A DNA stretch of 64,000 bases, taken from contig SHLP01000001.1 in the NCBI GenBank assembly GCA_004283055.1, forward strand, positions 1 to 64,000, written 5' to 3'. The translations under genes were made by a program, and so were the position numbers. Below the pieces are notes generated by a model. That model saw only the letters and a list, made by a program, of their open reading frames with translations. It ran no database searches and had not been told where the DNA came from. Positions 1-8,817 of this stretch are shown one piece after another (the stretch's first letter is position 1; each line of letters begins with the position of its first letter). The stretch is from Deltaproteobacteria bacterium (GTDB lineage Bacteria; Myxococcota_A; Polyangia; Polyangiales; Houyiibacteriaceae).

Positions 1-32
1 GCGACGATGGTTGCTTTGTTGATGAACTTCAT
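1..32 (-). CDS. N-terminal fragment of an unidentified protein
   Basis: An ATG on the minus strand at 32 is preceded by an AGGAAA ribosome-binding-like stretch and opens a frame reading MKFINKATIV before the window ends. The short basic start followed by hydrophobic residues is compatible with a signal peptide, but ten residues are too few to name a product. It would be divergent from the exonuclease gene at 139. The 33-138 interval between them holds no clear promoter. Confidence 0.4.
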   Translation of the reverse strand, partial: MKFINKATIV

Positions 33-138
33 GAGTTTTCCTTTCTCGGAGGTTCCGCCTCCTCATGAAGTAAAGGACTCCAACCTTACGCGATTCTTAA
101 CGCGGGCGACTTTTCTGGTTTTCCGCTAGTTTCGGCCG

Positions 139-867
139 ATGGCGCGCTCCTTCCTGGTCCTCGACATCGAAACGGTTCCCGATCCGGACCTGGTCTGGGA
201 TGCGGCGGTCGGCGGCTTTCCCCCAGCGCCCTTCCATCAAGTGGTGGCTCTCGGGGTGCTGTGGCTGGACGGGAGCTACGAGCTCCAGAAGCTGGGCGCT
301 TTCGGGGGCGAGGAAGACGCGCCACCCGATGAGTCGAAAGTCCTGCAAGAGTTCGCCGATTTCATCGGGAAGCGGCATCCGACCATGGTGAGCTTCAACG
401 GGCGGCGCTTTGATTTGCCCGTTCTCGCCAATCGCATGCTTAAGCACGGCGTGCCGTTTCCCGCGTACTACGCCGGGCGGAGCGGGGGCGCCGACTATCG
501 CTATCGGTATAGTGACGAAGGTCACATGGACTTGGCCGACGTGCTCACCGACTATGGCGCGAGCCGGATGCCCAGCCTGAGCGCGCTCGCGCAACTCGTC
601 GGCATGCCGGGCAAAATGGACGTCGACGGTTCGAAGGTGCAGAGCATGTTCGAGCACAGTCGCTACGCGGAGATTCGAGATTACTGCTTGCACGACGTCG
701 TTCAGACGACCTTCGTATTTCTTCGCTCCGAGCTCCTCCGCGGCCGCCTCAGTCCGCCGGACTACCGCGAGCGAGCCAGGGCGCTTTGGGATGCCCTCGA
801 AAAGGACTCCCGCGTCCTCCCCGTCCTCGAGCGCGCCAACAAGCCGCTCGCCCTCCTGAGCCTCTAA
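139..867 (+). CDS. Predicted 3'-5' exonuclease, PolB exonuclease-like
   Basis: A 242-residue cytosolic protein that I assign to the stand-alone 3'-5' exonucleases related to the proofreading domain of family B DNA polymerases. The exonuclease I motif is visible near the N-terminus as LDIETVPD (Asp and Glu metal ligands), exonuclease II as SFNGRRFDLPVL near residue 94, and exonuclease III as the YCLHDVVQT segment near residue 182 with its Asp. It is a single gene; the stop codon is embedded in a GGGGACTGTCCCC palindrome. No strong Shine-Dalgarno precedes the ATG, but the motifs start within ten residues, so this start is likely right. The biological substrate is unknown. Confidence 0.8.
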   Translation: MARSFLVLDIETVPDPDLVWDAAVGGFPPAPFHQVVALGVLWLDGSYELQKLGAFGGEEDAPPDESKVLQEFADFIGKRHPTMVSFNGRRFDLPVLANRMLKHGVPFPAYYAGRSGGADYRYRYSDEGHMDLADVLTDYGASRMPSLSALAQLVGMPGKMDVDGSKVQSMFEHSRYAEIRDYCLHDVVQTTFVFLRSELLRGRLSPPDYRERARALWDALEKDSRVLPVLERANKPLALLSL

Positions 868-888
868 AAAGGGGACTGTCCCCTTTTT
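866..888. terminator. GGGGAC-N-GTCCCC palindrome with A/T flanks
   Basis: Arms 866-876 and 878-888 (AAAAAGGGGAC / GTCCCCTTTTT) are perfectly complementary around a single central T, so the element reads the same on both strands. The T-run makes it a plausible bidirectional intrinsic terminator even though the loop is very short. It starts inside the stop codon of the upstream gene. A near-identical element lies at 45467-45487, also on a stop codon, so this looks like a dispersed repeat family as well as a terminator. Confidence 0.65.
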
Positions 889-985
889 TGTCGGGGTTAA
901 GGAGTTCGTAAGGTCTGGCGGCGTCGGACTGAGTGAACTGTGGGGGAAGCCCCGCGAATCACTAACGAAAAGACGAGGAATTGCC

Positions 986-1630
986 ATGCGAAATCTACTT
1001 TACTTTGGGCTGTTTGCTCTTGCGCTGACGGTCGTTGGCGAGGCGCGTGCGGACGACCACAGGGACTATCGTCGCGGAAAAAAGGTCATCGTCACCTATG
1101 ACGATGCTCCCCGCCGGGTTGCACCTGTTCGCACCGGCTTCGAGCCGTCACGAGCTACATTCGACCAGCGAAGAACGTTTCACCCGACGCCCCAGGTCAC
1201 CCAGTTCGCACGTCGTGCCTACTTCGAGCAGCGTAAAGATCTCGAGCAGATCGTTCGCATCAGCGAACGTTGGGAGCGGGCGGTTGCGACACGGAATCCC
1301 GACGCACAGTGGAAGGTGAACCGCAGGCTCGATGCCTGGCTCGAGCGCGAGATTCGCGAATCCATGCGCGAGCCACGGAACCAACGCTACACGCACCGAA
1401 TTCGTCTATTGCGAAACGAGCTTGTATCGCTTGAACGAACGCGCCTCTACCGGCGCGGCCACCAGGGTCGCGGTCGCGGCGTGCGGGGCTATCATGGCCG
1501 CGCACACGGTGGTTACTTTGCGACCAAGGCGAGCATTCTCGACCAGCTAATCTCGCTGTCCGAGCGACAGGTCCAAATCGCCGAGGTTCGCGTACGCGCG
1601 CCGTACCGACTTTCGTTTGCGCGCCGCTGA
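986..1630 (+). CDS. Exported arginine-rich protein of unknown function
   Basis: A 214-residue protein with a clear Sec signal peptide (MRNLLYFGLFALALTVVGEARA, cleavage after about residue 22, shown here only as evidence of export) and a GAGGAA ribosome-binding site 6 bases before the ATG. The mature part is strikingly basic, with many Arg and few acidic residues, a segment of predicted helix around residues 70-140 and a Gly/Arg/His-rich stretch near residues 155-175. I recognise no family. The charge suggests binding to an anionic partner such as lipopolysaccharide or peptidoglycan, but that is only inference. Confidence 0.7.
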   Translation: MRNLLYFGLFALALTVVGEARADDHRDYRRGKKVIVTYDDAPRRVAPVRTGFEPSRATFDQRRTFHPTPQVTQFARRAYFEQRKDLEQIVRISERWERAVATRNPDAQWKVNRRLDAWLEREIRESMREPRNQRYTHRIRLLRNELVSLERTRLYRRGHQGRGRGVRGYHGRAHGGYFATKASILDQLISLSERQVQIAEVRVRAPYRLSFARR

Positions 1631-1652
1631 GCGCCCGAACCGATGACGTCGA

Positions 1653-1687
1653 AAGCGCCTCGGCGATCGCCGGGGCGCTTCCCTTTT
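1653..1687 (+). terminator. Intrinsic terminator after the basic exported protein
   Basis: Arms AAGCGCC (1653-1659) and GGCGCTT (1674-1680) enclose a second self-complementary core CGGCGATCGCCG, giving a long GC-rich stem, followed by CCCTTTT. It separates the plus-strand gene ending at 1630 from the convergent ArsR gene whose stop is at 1686. Confidence 0.7.
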
Positions 1688-2018
1688 AACCGCCGGTGAA
1701 CGCTGCGCGTTCTTCTTCCAGCGCCCGCTCGATGTTCCCGCACACGATTTCGCAGAGCTTGAATACCGCCGGGTCCGACACCGAGTAGAAGGCGGAGTTG
1801 CCACGCTTCTCTCGCTTGACCAAGCGGTGTGCGAGAAGGGTGCTCAGGTGTTTTGAGACGTTGGGCTGGGTGCTGCCCGTAGCCTCGACCAGATGGGTCA
1901 CCGTGCGCTCTCCGTTGGCCAGCTCGTTCAGAATCTGCAGACGAAGCGGGACCCCGAGGATGCGGAACCTCGTTGCGACCGAGTCGAGGTTCTGGGGATT
2001 GAGGGCCGTCTTTGCCAT
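1686..2018 (-). CDS. ArsR/SmtB-family winged-helix repressor
   Basis: A 110-residue DNA-binding protein. Residues 20-85 form the ArsR winged helix: LRLQILNEL, the recognition helix region STQPNVSKHLSTL and a wing ending in SAFYSVSD. There is no N-terminal Cys pair. Two cysteines sit in the C-terminal helix as LCEIVC, which could bind a soft metal or react with thiols or sulfide. It is divergent from the RND operon at 2130, with a palindrome lying across the likely promoter, so it probably represses that operon. The effector is not decidable from sequence: metal, organic ligand and reactive sulfur are all possible for this family. Confidence 0.85.
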   Translation of the reverse strand: MAKTALNPQNLDSVATRFRILGVPLRLQILNELANGERTVTHLVEATGSTQPNVSKHLSTLLAHRLVKREKRGNSAFYSVSDPAVFKLCEIVCGNIERALEEERAAFTGG

Positions 2019-2059
2019 CGCTTCTTCGGTATAGCGCCATCTTGGGGAAAAATCACCAC

Positions 2060-2088
2060 TTGACTATATGATTATGTGGTTATATAGA
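2060..2088 (+). promoter_or_regulatory. Sigma-70-like promoter overlapped by ArsR operator
   Basis: TTGACT at 2060-2065 and TATAGA at 2083-2088 are separated by 17 bases, a good housekeeping promoter for the operon starting at 2130. A perfect inverted repeat, CTATAT (2064-2069) and ATATAG (2082-2087), spans 12 bases and overlaps both elements, the arrangement expected for steric repression by an ArsR dimer encoded just upstream on the opposite strand. Confidence 0.65.
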
Positions 2089-2129
2089 GAGGTTCGAGTT
2101 TAGTCCCAGTTCAAACGGAGCCGAAGTCC

Positions 2130-4748
2130 ATGAAACGAAAGATTCTCGATTTTCCGATTCAGCACCCGCGCCTGATTTTCGTCGGCCTGGCAGCGCTCGC
2201 GATAGGCCTCGGCGCGGCCATTCCCGGGATACAGATCGACACCGATCCCGAGAACATGCTCTCGGAGCACGATCCTGCCCGCGTCTTTCACAACCAAACG
2301 AAAGACCAATTCGCGCTTCATGATCTGATCGTCGTGGGCGTCGTGAACGAGGCCGAGCCGGAAGGCGTCTTCAACCCGGCGTCGCTCGGCCGCATTCACG
2401 AGCTCAACGAGCGGCTGAAGTCGATCGATGGCGTGATCGCCCGTGACGTTCTCGGGCCCTCGACCATGGACAACATCGAGCAAGCAGGGCCCGGAACCAT
2501 TCGCTTCGAATGGTTGATGGAGGAAGCGCCAGATTCACCGGAGGAAGCGCTTGCCATCAAGGAGGCCGCCCTTCGGCTGCCCATGCTTCGCGGCACAGTC
2601 GTCTCCGAGGACGGAGACAGCGTCGCGCTGTACGTTCCGATCGAGAGCAAGGATCAGAGCCACCGAATCTCCGAAGAGATCGAGGCGATCATTGCCGGCT
2701 TCGGCGACCATACGGACGAGTTCTACATCACCGGCCTTCCGGTTGCCGAAGACACCTTTGGCGTCGAGATGTTCAAGCAGATGGCAATCTCCGCGCCGCT
2801 TGCTGCGCTGGTCATTCTACTGCTGATGTGGTGGTTTTTCCGTTCCTTCGCGTTGGTCCTATCGCCCATGATCGTCGCGATGACCACGGTCACCATCACG
2901 ATGGGCACGCTCATCGCGAGCGGCTTCCCCGTACACATCATGAGCTCGATGATTCCGATTTTCCTGATGCCGATCGCGGTCGTGGACTCGGTCCATCTCT
3001 TGTCGGAATTCGTCGATATCTATCCGAAAACCGGCGATCGAAAGGCGGCAATCAAGGAAGTCGTCGGGCACCTCTTCGCTCCGATGCTCTACACCTCGCT
3101 GACATCGGCCGCCGGTTTCCTCTCCCTGACCCTGACACCGATTCCGCCGGTTCGTGTGTTTGGCGTATTCGTCGCGCTGGGAATCGGGATTGCGTTCGTC
3201 TTGACCATTCTCTTCGTCCCCGCCTACATCGCCGCGCTCCCCGAGAAACGACTGACAGCTCTGCTCTCGGCCAAGCGGGATGCAAGCGAAGGCGGCTTGC
3301 TGGGGCGGATCGTCGAAGCGGTCGGCGCCAGAAGTCTCCGCTTCGCCAAGCCCATCCTCGTGGTGACCGTCGCAGCGATTGCAATCAGCGGCTATGGCAT
3401 CTCTCAGATCAACATCAACGACAACCCTGTTCGCTGGTTCAAATCTTCGCACAAGATCCGCGTCGCCGACAGGGTGCTCAACCAGGAGCTGGCCGGAACG
3501 TACACCGCGTTCCTGATCATGAAGCAGGATACCGATGCGACGGCTGAGATAGTCGCCGCCGGTGACCGCGCTCTGCAGGGTGCAAGCGATTCGATCCGCG
3601 GTCGGTGGGACGCTCTCAAAGCCGAAGCAGAAGTGCATAGCGAGGACGAGGTCAGCAATGTCGCGGACTCCTTGATCGAAGCGACCTCCGACCTGGTATT
3701 CGACACGAGCGGTGAAGAGTCGGAGCAGTGGCAGTCGGTGCAGACGGCGCTCGAAGAGGCGCAGACCAGGAGCAAGACCTTCCAAAACCCCGAGCACTTG
3801 GCCTACATCGAGCGCCTTCAAGAAGAGGCCGACGCGCTCCCGCTCGTCGGCAAGACCAGCTCGATCGCCGATGTCGTCAAGACGGTCTACCGCGAGCTCA
3901 TCAGCGGAGAGCAGAAAGACTACCGCATTCCGGGCTCTACCGAAGCCGTCGCGCAGACGCTCCTGCAGTTTCAATCCTCGCACCGGCCGAACGACCTGTG
4001 GCACCTAGTGAGCCCCGACTTCCGCGAAAGCGCCGTCTGGGTGCAGCTCAAGAGCGGCGACAACCAGGACATGATGTCGGTCAAGTCCGAGCTCGACGCA
4101 TTCCTGACAGCCAACCCTCCGCCCGAGGGGCTTCGCGCGCAATGGGCTGGGCTCACGTTCCTCAACACCGTTTGGCAGGACGAGATGGTCGGCGGGATGC
4201 TCGAGAGCTTGATGGGCGCCTTCGTCATCGTGTTCCTGATGATGGTGCTTCTATTCCGATCGCCGGTGTACGGCGCGCTCGCGATGGTGCCCCTCACGAT
4301 CACGATCGTGTTCACCTACGGACTGATCGGCCTGGTTGGCAAAGACTACGACATGCCCGTCGCGGTCCTTTCGTCGCTGACGCTGGGCCTCTCCGTCGAC
4401 TTCGCGATTCACTTCCTAGAGCGTGCTCGTACCATCCAGACCGAAACCCATGACTGGAGACAGACGATGTCGCTCATGTTCCAGGAGCCGGGTAGGGCGA
4501 TTACGCGTAATGCAATCGTGATCGCCATCGGCTTCCTTCCGCTGCTCGGAGCGCCGCTCGTTCCGTACAACACGGTGGGCTTCTTGATGGCTGCGATCAT
4601 GGCTGTTTCGAGCATCGTCACGGTGGTTCTGCTGCCTTCGATCATGATGCAGATCCAAGACCGGCTGTCCCCGAAGAAGAAGTCTGCGGCCCCGGGCATC
4701 GACGATACGCCAGCGTCCATCGCAACCAACAAGGAGCAAACAGCATGA
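2130..4748 (+). CDS. RND-superfamily lipid exporter, MMPL/HAE3 type
   Basis: An 872-residue inner-membrane transporter with one N-terminal helix, a large periplasmic loop, a block of five or six helices (about 215-375), a second large periplasmic loop and a final helix block (about 685-835). This is the two-fold repeated layout of the RND superfamily, of the smaller predicted-exporter (COG1033) type, which lacks the tripartite docking features of AcrB. A Pro-rich segment TLTPIPPVRVFG and the second-half GLSVDFAIHF correspond to the conserved RND membrane motifs with a proton-relay Asp. Next to a LolA-like protein and an outer-membrane barrel, it likely moves a lipid or hydrophobic compound across the periplasm. 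Its stop overlaps the next start (ATGA). Confidence 0.85.
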   Translation: MKRKILDFPIQHPRLIFVGLAALAIGLGAAIPGIQIDTDPENMLSEHDPARVFHNQTKDQFALHDLIVVGVVNEAEPEGVFNPASLGRIHELNERLKSIDGVIARDVLGPSTMDNIEQAGPGTIRFEWLMEEAPDSPEEALAIKEAALRLPMLRGTVVSEDGDSVALYVPIESKDQSHRISEEIEAIIAGFGDHTDEFYITGLPVAEDTFGVEMFKQMAISAPLAALVILLLMWWFFRSFALVLSPMIVAMTTVTITMGTLIASGFPVHIMSSMIPIFLMPIAVVDSVHLLSEFVDIYPKTGDRKAAIKEVVGHLFAPMLYTSLTSAAGFLSLTLTPIPPVRVFGVFVALGIGIAFVLTILFVPAYIAALPEKRLTALLSAKRDASEGGLLGRIVEAVGARSLRFAKPILVVTVAAIAISGYGISQININDNPVRWFKSSHKIRVADRVLNQELAGTYTAFLIMKQDTDATAEIVAAGDRALQGASDSIRGRWDALKAEAEVHSEDEVSNVADSLIEATSDLVFDTSGEESEQWQSVQTALEEAQTRSKTFQNPEHLAYIERLQEEADALPLVGKTSSIADVVKTVYRELISGEQKDYRIPGSTEAVAQTLLQFQSSHRPNDLWHLVSPDFRESAVWVQLKSGDNQDMMSVKSELDAFLTANPPPEGLRAQWAGLTFLNTVWQDEMVGGMLESLMGAFVIVFLMMVLLFRSPVYGALAMVPLTITIVFTYGLIGLVGKDYDMPVAVLSSLTLGLSVDFAIHFLERARTIQTETHDWRQTMSLMFQEPGRAITRNAIVIAIGFLPLLGAPLVPYNTVGFLMAAIMAVSSIVTVVLLPSIMMQIQDRLSPKKKSAAPGIDDTPASIATNKEQTA

Positions 4749-5554
4749 AGACCCTCACCAAGACCTGGTTGGCGGCCGTCGCCGCCGCAATTCTCGTCTC
4801 GACCCTGACGACCTCTGCCCAGGCAGGCGACCTGAAAGACGCGAGTCAAATCGTAAACCGGACCAACGAGGCTCAATACTACGCGGCCAACGACGGTCGA
4901 GCGCTGGTTCGCATGAAGATCGTCGACGGCAAGGGACGCTCCCAGCGACGTCAGTTTGCCGTCCTTCGGCGTGACCTGAAAGACGGGGGCGATCAGAACT
5001 ACCTCGTCGTCTTCGACCAGCCTGCGGACGTGCGGAATACGGCGTTCCTGGTCAAGAAGCACGCCAGCAAAGACGATGACCGTTGGCTCTACCTGCCGGG
5101 CCTCGACCTCGTCAAGCGAATCGCAGCGAGCGACGAGCGCACGAGCTTCGTCGGCACGCACTTTTTCTACGAAGACATCTCCGGGCGGCATCCCGACGAG
5201 GACAAGCACGAGCTCCTCGAAACGACCGAGACAGAGTACGTGGTCAAGAGCACCCCAAAGAGCAGCAAGGGCGTCGAGTTTGCGCACTACACGCTGCGCA
5301 TCAACAAGAAGACCTTTTTGCCGAGCAAGATCGAGTACGTGAATGCTCAGGGGAAGGTCTATCGACGGATCGAAACCGCCAAGGTGGATACCGTGCAAGG
5401 GCAGCCGACCATCACGCGCCTCAAGGTCAGTGACCTCGAGTCCGGCGGATACACGCTGAGCGACGTCAGCAACGTGGGCTACGACCTCGGGATTCCTGAC
5501 GACATCTTCGTCGAGGGGTCGCTTCGCAACCCGCCACAGAAATGGCTTCGCTGA
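4745..5554 (+). CDS. Periplasmic LolA-like lipid carrier protein
   Basis: A 269-residue protein with a Sec signal peptide (about 27 residues, ending in AQA) and a body of the outer-membrane lipoprotein-sorting type (COG2834/LolA-like). Recognisable features are the LVVFDQPADVRNTAFL segment, the WLYLPGLDLVKRI strand and the GTHFFYEDI segment near residue 140, all typical of this family beside MMPL-type exporters. It starts within the stop of the RND gene, implying coupled translation. A role as periplasmic shuttle for the hydrophobic substrate of the exporter is inferred from the shared fold and from context. Confidence 0.8.
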   Translation: MKTLTKTWLAAVAAAILVSTLTTSAQAGDLKDASQIVNRTNEAQYYAANDGRALVRMKIVDGKGRSQRRQFAVLRRDLKDGGDQNYLVVFDQPADVRNTAFLVKKHASKDDDRWLYLPGLDLVKRIAASDERTSFVGTHFFYEDISGRHPDEDKHELLETTETEYVVKSTPKSSKGVEFAHYTLRINKKTFLPSKIEYVNAQGKVYRRIETAKVDTVQGQPTITRLKVSDLESGGYTLSDVSNVGYDLGIPDDIFVEGSLRNPPQKWLR

Positions 5555-5589
5555 CCCTCACGCAAACCGGGGCATCAAGGATTAGCGCG

Positions 5590-7122
5590 ATGAAACCGAC
5601 CATCTGTAGGACGAAGCAGTGCCGCGCCGGTGTCCCTTCGCTGAGATGCTTGGCGGTCGCCGCGACGGTATTCGCGGCTCTCGCGCTGGCCTCTGGCGCG
5701 TTCGCCCAGGAGGCGCCTCGGGCGGAGGAGGTCCTGGAAGCGGAGGCCGAAGGGCCGGTGGACGAGGCTGCGGTCGCCGAGAGCCCCCGAGAGCTGGCAG
5801 GCGAAGTCGAGCCCGTCGAAGAGGCCCAGGACGACGAGGATTGGGGTGAGTTCGACGACTGGGACGAGGAAGACGGCGCTGACTCCGGGGGCAGCTCGGG
5901 CGGTAGGGCATGGGACTTCCAGATCGGCGGCTTCGTCGAAGGTCTCATCGCGCCGCGCGTCGTCCGAAGCAGCGCCAGCGCCAATGAATTCGTCGCAAGC
6001 GAGGCGCGCTTTCGACTGAACCTCGATGCAACCCACGAGGTCGTCAGCGCACGCTTTCGGGGCGACGTCTTTGCCGACGCCGTCGCGCGCCGGATCTGGT
6101 TCGACATTCGAGACGCGTCGATCTTCGTGCGCGGCGGAAGCTGGTTCAGCATGAGGTTCGGGCGGCAGGTGCTCACCTGGGGCACGGGCGACTTCCTTTT
6201 CTTGAACGACCTCTTTCCGAAGGACTTCAACTCGTTCTTCATCGGTCGCGCCGACGAATACCTCAAGGCTCCCTCGAACTCGGTGCAGACGACGTTCATG
6301 ATGAAGAAGGTCGGCCTGGACTTGATCTGGACTCCGATCTTCGAGCCGGACCGCTTCATCGACGGGCAGCGTCTGTCGTTCTTCAATCCCTTGGTTGGAG
6401 AAATCATCGGAGATCGTTCTCCGCTCACGCCGATCGAGCCATTGTTCCCCGATCAGCGACTGCGAAACGGAACCGTGCACGGCCGTCTCTACGGCACGGC
6501 CGGCGTGGTCGAGCTCGCTGCGTATGGATACGTGGGTCACTGGATGCAGCCGAACGCGCTTTCCCTCACCGATCCGGCGGATCCAAGCACCATCGCGGGG
6601 CTCACCTACGCACGGCTAGCGGTTTACGGTGCGAGCCTGCGCGCTCCCTTGCTTGGCGGGCTCTTCAACGTAGAGGGAGCATTCTATGACTCGTTCACGG
6701 ACCGGGCCGGTACGAGCCCTGCGACCCCCAACTCGCAGTTCCGAGGACTCGTGGGCTACGAGCGCGAGCTCTTCCCCAAGTTCCAAATGGGCTTGCAGTA
6801 CTACCTCGAGTACACGCTCGAGCACGACGAGCTGATTGCGCGCTCATTTTGGCCTCAATACGAGCCGCACGAGTTTCGGCATCTGATCACCCTGCGGCTC
6901 AATCAGCTCCTGGTGATGGACAAGCTCGAGGTCTCGCTCTTCGTCTTCTTCTCGCCCGACGAGCTCGACACCTACATCCGGCCGCGCATCACCTACAAGA
7001 TCGCCGAGCCGCTGGCGATCGCCATTGGCGCGAACCTCATGTTCGGCCGCGATCAGTACACCTTCTTCGGCCAGCTCCAACAGAATACGAACGTGTACGC
7101 GAGGCTTCGCTACTCGTTCTGA
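5590..7122 (+). CDS. Outer-membrane beta-barrel, DUF1302-like
   Basis: I choose the ATG at 5590 because AAGGA lies 8 bases upstream; an earlier in-frame ATG at 5542 would overlap the previous gene. The 510-residue protein has a signal peptide, then a long acidic linker (about residues 45-115, rich in Glu, Asp and Ala) and an aromatic-rich barrel ending in LRYSF, with a terminal Phe as expected for BAM insertion. The motif FGRQVLTWGTGDF and the following LFPKDFNSFF resemble DUF1302-type barrels that occur with RND and LolA-like partners. It would be the outer-membrane component of the export system. Confidence 0.75.
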   Translation: MKPTICRTKQCRAGVPSLRCLAVAATVFAALALASGAFAQEAPRAEEVLEAEAEGPVDEAAVAESPRELAGEVEPVEEAQDDEDWGEFDDWDEEDGADSGGSSGGRAWDFQIGGFVEGLIAPRVVRSSASANEFVASEARFRLNLDATHEVVSARFRGDVFADAVARRIWFDIRDASIFVRGGSWFSMRFGRQVLTWGTGDFLFLNDLFPKDFNSFFIGRADEYLKAPSNSVQTTFMMKKVGLDLIWTPIFEPDRFIDGQRLSFFNPLVGEIIGDRSPLTPIEPLFPDQRLRNGTVHGRLYGTAGVVELAAYGYVGHWMQPNALSLTDPADPSTIAGLTYARLAVYGASLRAPLLGGLFNVEGAFYDSFTDRAGTSPATPNSQFRGLVGYERELFPKFQMGLQYYLEYTLEHDELIARSFWPQYEPHEFRHLITLRLNQLLVMDKLEVSLFVFFSPDELDTYIRPRITYKIAEPLAIAIGANLMFGRDQYTFFGQLQQNTNVYARLRYSF

Positions 7123-7148
7123 AATACCAAGATGAAAGGAATCCAATC

Positions 7149-7349
7149 ATGAACGTCGACAAGCTGGTTTTTCGGGTCGCAGGCATCATGGTCACCGCCG
7201 GCGTGATCCTCGCCTACAGCCACCACATCGCCTGGCTCATCCTGCCCGCCTTCGTCGGCCTGAACATGTTTCAGGCTTCGTTCACGGGCTTTTGTCCGAT
7301 GGCGACGATCGCGAAGCGCTTGGGGATGAACGAGGGCAAGGCGTTCTAG
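7149..7349 (+). CDS. DUF2892 (YgaP-type) small membrane protein
   Basis: A 66-residue protein with a GAAAGGA ribosome-binding site 8 bases before the ATG. It has two transmembrane helices (about residues 8-24 and 27-45) and the FTGFCPM segment with a Cys, which is the hallmark of the DUF2892 domain found in the membrane anchor of YgaP. It is the last gene of the ArsR-controlled operon, 26 bases after the barrel gene. DUF2892 domains are often regulated by ArsR-type sulfur sensors such as YgaV, which weakly favours a reactive-sulfur signal for the regulator. Confidence 0.8.
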   Translation: MNVDKLVFRVAGIMVTAGVILAYSHHIAWLILPAFVGLNMFQASFTGFCPMATIAKRLGMNEGKAF

Positions 7350-7383
7350 CGCCTTCGCCTCATGCGATCGCCCAGTCCGTACG

Positions 7384-8817
7384 TTACTCGATTCGCTCCT
7401 TGAGAAGCTCGATCTCCCGCACGAAGCCGTCCGCGATATTCTGCAAATCGGGGACGAGCTCGGAGCAGGCCAGCGCACCGAAACAGAGCCGGTCTACCGC
7501 GCTCATCACCGTGATGTTGAGCCCAGAGCCTTGCTGCACCGGTCCGAGCGGAAAGAGGTGGGTGAGCCGGGTCCCCGCCGTGTAGAGGGGAACCGGCGGA
7601 CCAGCGACGTTGGAAATGACGAGGTTCCAGAGCGGAGGAACCCGGTCGGCCAGGTGGCGCGACGAAAAGAAGTCCATGAAATGCGTCGCCATCCACGGCA
7701 CGGTGATGTTCGTCACGAGGTCGGCGAAGTTCTTGAGCAGGTCGCCCCCACCTGACCTGCCGTGGCGTCTCTTCTGTCGTGTGGTCTCTTCGTTGATGGC
7801 GAGAAGACGTTCGACCGGGTCGTCCGATTGGACCGGCAGATGCACTCGAATCACCGAAACGCGATTCCCCGCTTGATCTCCTTCGTGCCGAACCGACACC
7901 GGCACCGTTGCAATCAGAGGGCGATCGGGAAGGCCTCCGTGCGCCTCGAGCCACGATCGCAAGGCTGCACAGCAGCTTGCGAGAACTACATCGTTCACGG
8001 TGGTGCCGAAAGCGCGCTTGATTGCCTTCACCTCGTCGAACGAGACGTCGGCGAGTGCGACCGAGCGATGGGGGGTCAGGGCGCCGTTGAACATGGTCGG
8101 AGGTGCTTCGAAGAGGGGCGGCTTTTCCGAGACTTCGGTGTCGGCAGCCGGCGCAGGTTGGGATTGCCCCTTGTTTCGGGTCGCCTCCACCATCTTGGTG
8201 GCCGCTTCGACCGCGCGCCGCGGCTTGCCTGCCAGGGTCCGGAGAGTGTCGGCCGCCAGCCAGGGGATCGTCGGCTCTCGATCGGGGAGCCACGGCTCCT
8301 CTGGCGGGGGGATGACCCTGCCTTCGGGGCTCGTATCCATGAGCTCGCCGGCGATTGCCGCGCTCTTTCCGCCGTCCATCGCCGCGTGGTGAATCTTCAT
8401 CACGAGCGCGAGCTTTCCACCTTCCAAGCCCTCGACTAGCACGGCCTTCCAGAGCGGCCTGTCGCGCTCGAGTCGGGTGCCGGCAAACCCGCCGACGAAG
8501 TCGCAGAGCTCCCGCATCCCTCCAGGAGAAGGCAGGGAGACGCGGATGAGGTGCTTGTCGAGATCGAACGCCGGGTCTTCGATCCAGTGTGGGTCGCCGA
8601 TCTGTAGCGGCCCTTGAACGATTCGTCGCCTGAACGGCGGAATCAGATGAAGCCGTTCTGCAAACCTCTGTCGAGTCAAGCTGAAGGCCGGGGTCGCGAG
8701 CTCGTCCGCGTCGAGCGAATCCTCCGGCTCCAGAATCAAAATCCCCATCGTGTGCATGGGCATCTCGGGCGTTTCGGCGTAGAGCATCGCCGCGTCGAGC
8801 GTCGAAACCGGAGTCAT
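7384..8817 (-). CDS. Wax ester synthase/diacylglycerol acyltransferase
   Basis: A 477-residue WS/DGAT enzyme that joins acyl-CoA to long-chain alcohols or diacylglycerol to make storage lipid. The catalytic HHxxxDG motif is present as KIHHAAMDGG near residue 143, and the C-terminal half carries the family segments FGTTVNDVVLA and NLVISNVAGP with the conserved Asn-Asp. Length is normal for the family. Its start codon overlaps the stop of the upstream hydrolase (ATGA), so the two are co-translated. It suggests the cell stores wax esters or triglycerides. Confidence 0.93.
   Translation of the reverse strand: MTPVSTLDAAMLYAETPEMPMHTMGILILEPEDSLDADELATPAFSLTRQRFAERLHLIPPFRRRIVQGPLQIGDPHWIEDPAFDLDKHLIRVSLPSPGGMRELCDFVGGFAGTRLERDRPLWKAVLVEGLEGGKLALVMKIHHAAMDGGKSAAIAGELMDTSPEGRVIPPPEEPWLPDREPTIPWLAADTLRTLAGKPRRAVEAATKMVEATRNKGQSQPAPAADTEVSEKPPLFEAPPTMFNGALTPHRSVALADVSFDEVKAIKRAFGTTVNDVVLASCCAALRSWLEAHGGLPDRPLIATVPVSVRHEGDQAGNRVSVIRVHLPVQSDDPVERLLAINEETTRQKRRHGRSGGGDLLKNFADLVTNITVPWMATHFMDFFSSRHLADRVPPLWNLVISNVAGPPVPLYTAGTRLTHLFPLGPVQQGSGLNITVMSAVDRLCFGALACSELVPDLQNIADGFVREIELLKERIE

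Noticed and set aside
2859..4004. Long minus-strand open frame opposite the RND exporter
   Set aside because: It is a shadow frame caused by high GC and codon bias; it has no domain and no ribosome site, while the plus strand encodes a clear transporter.
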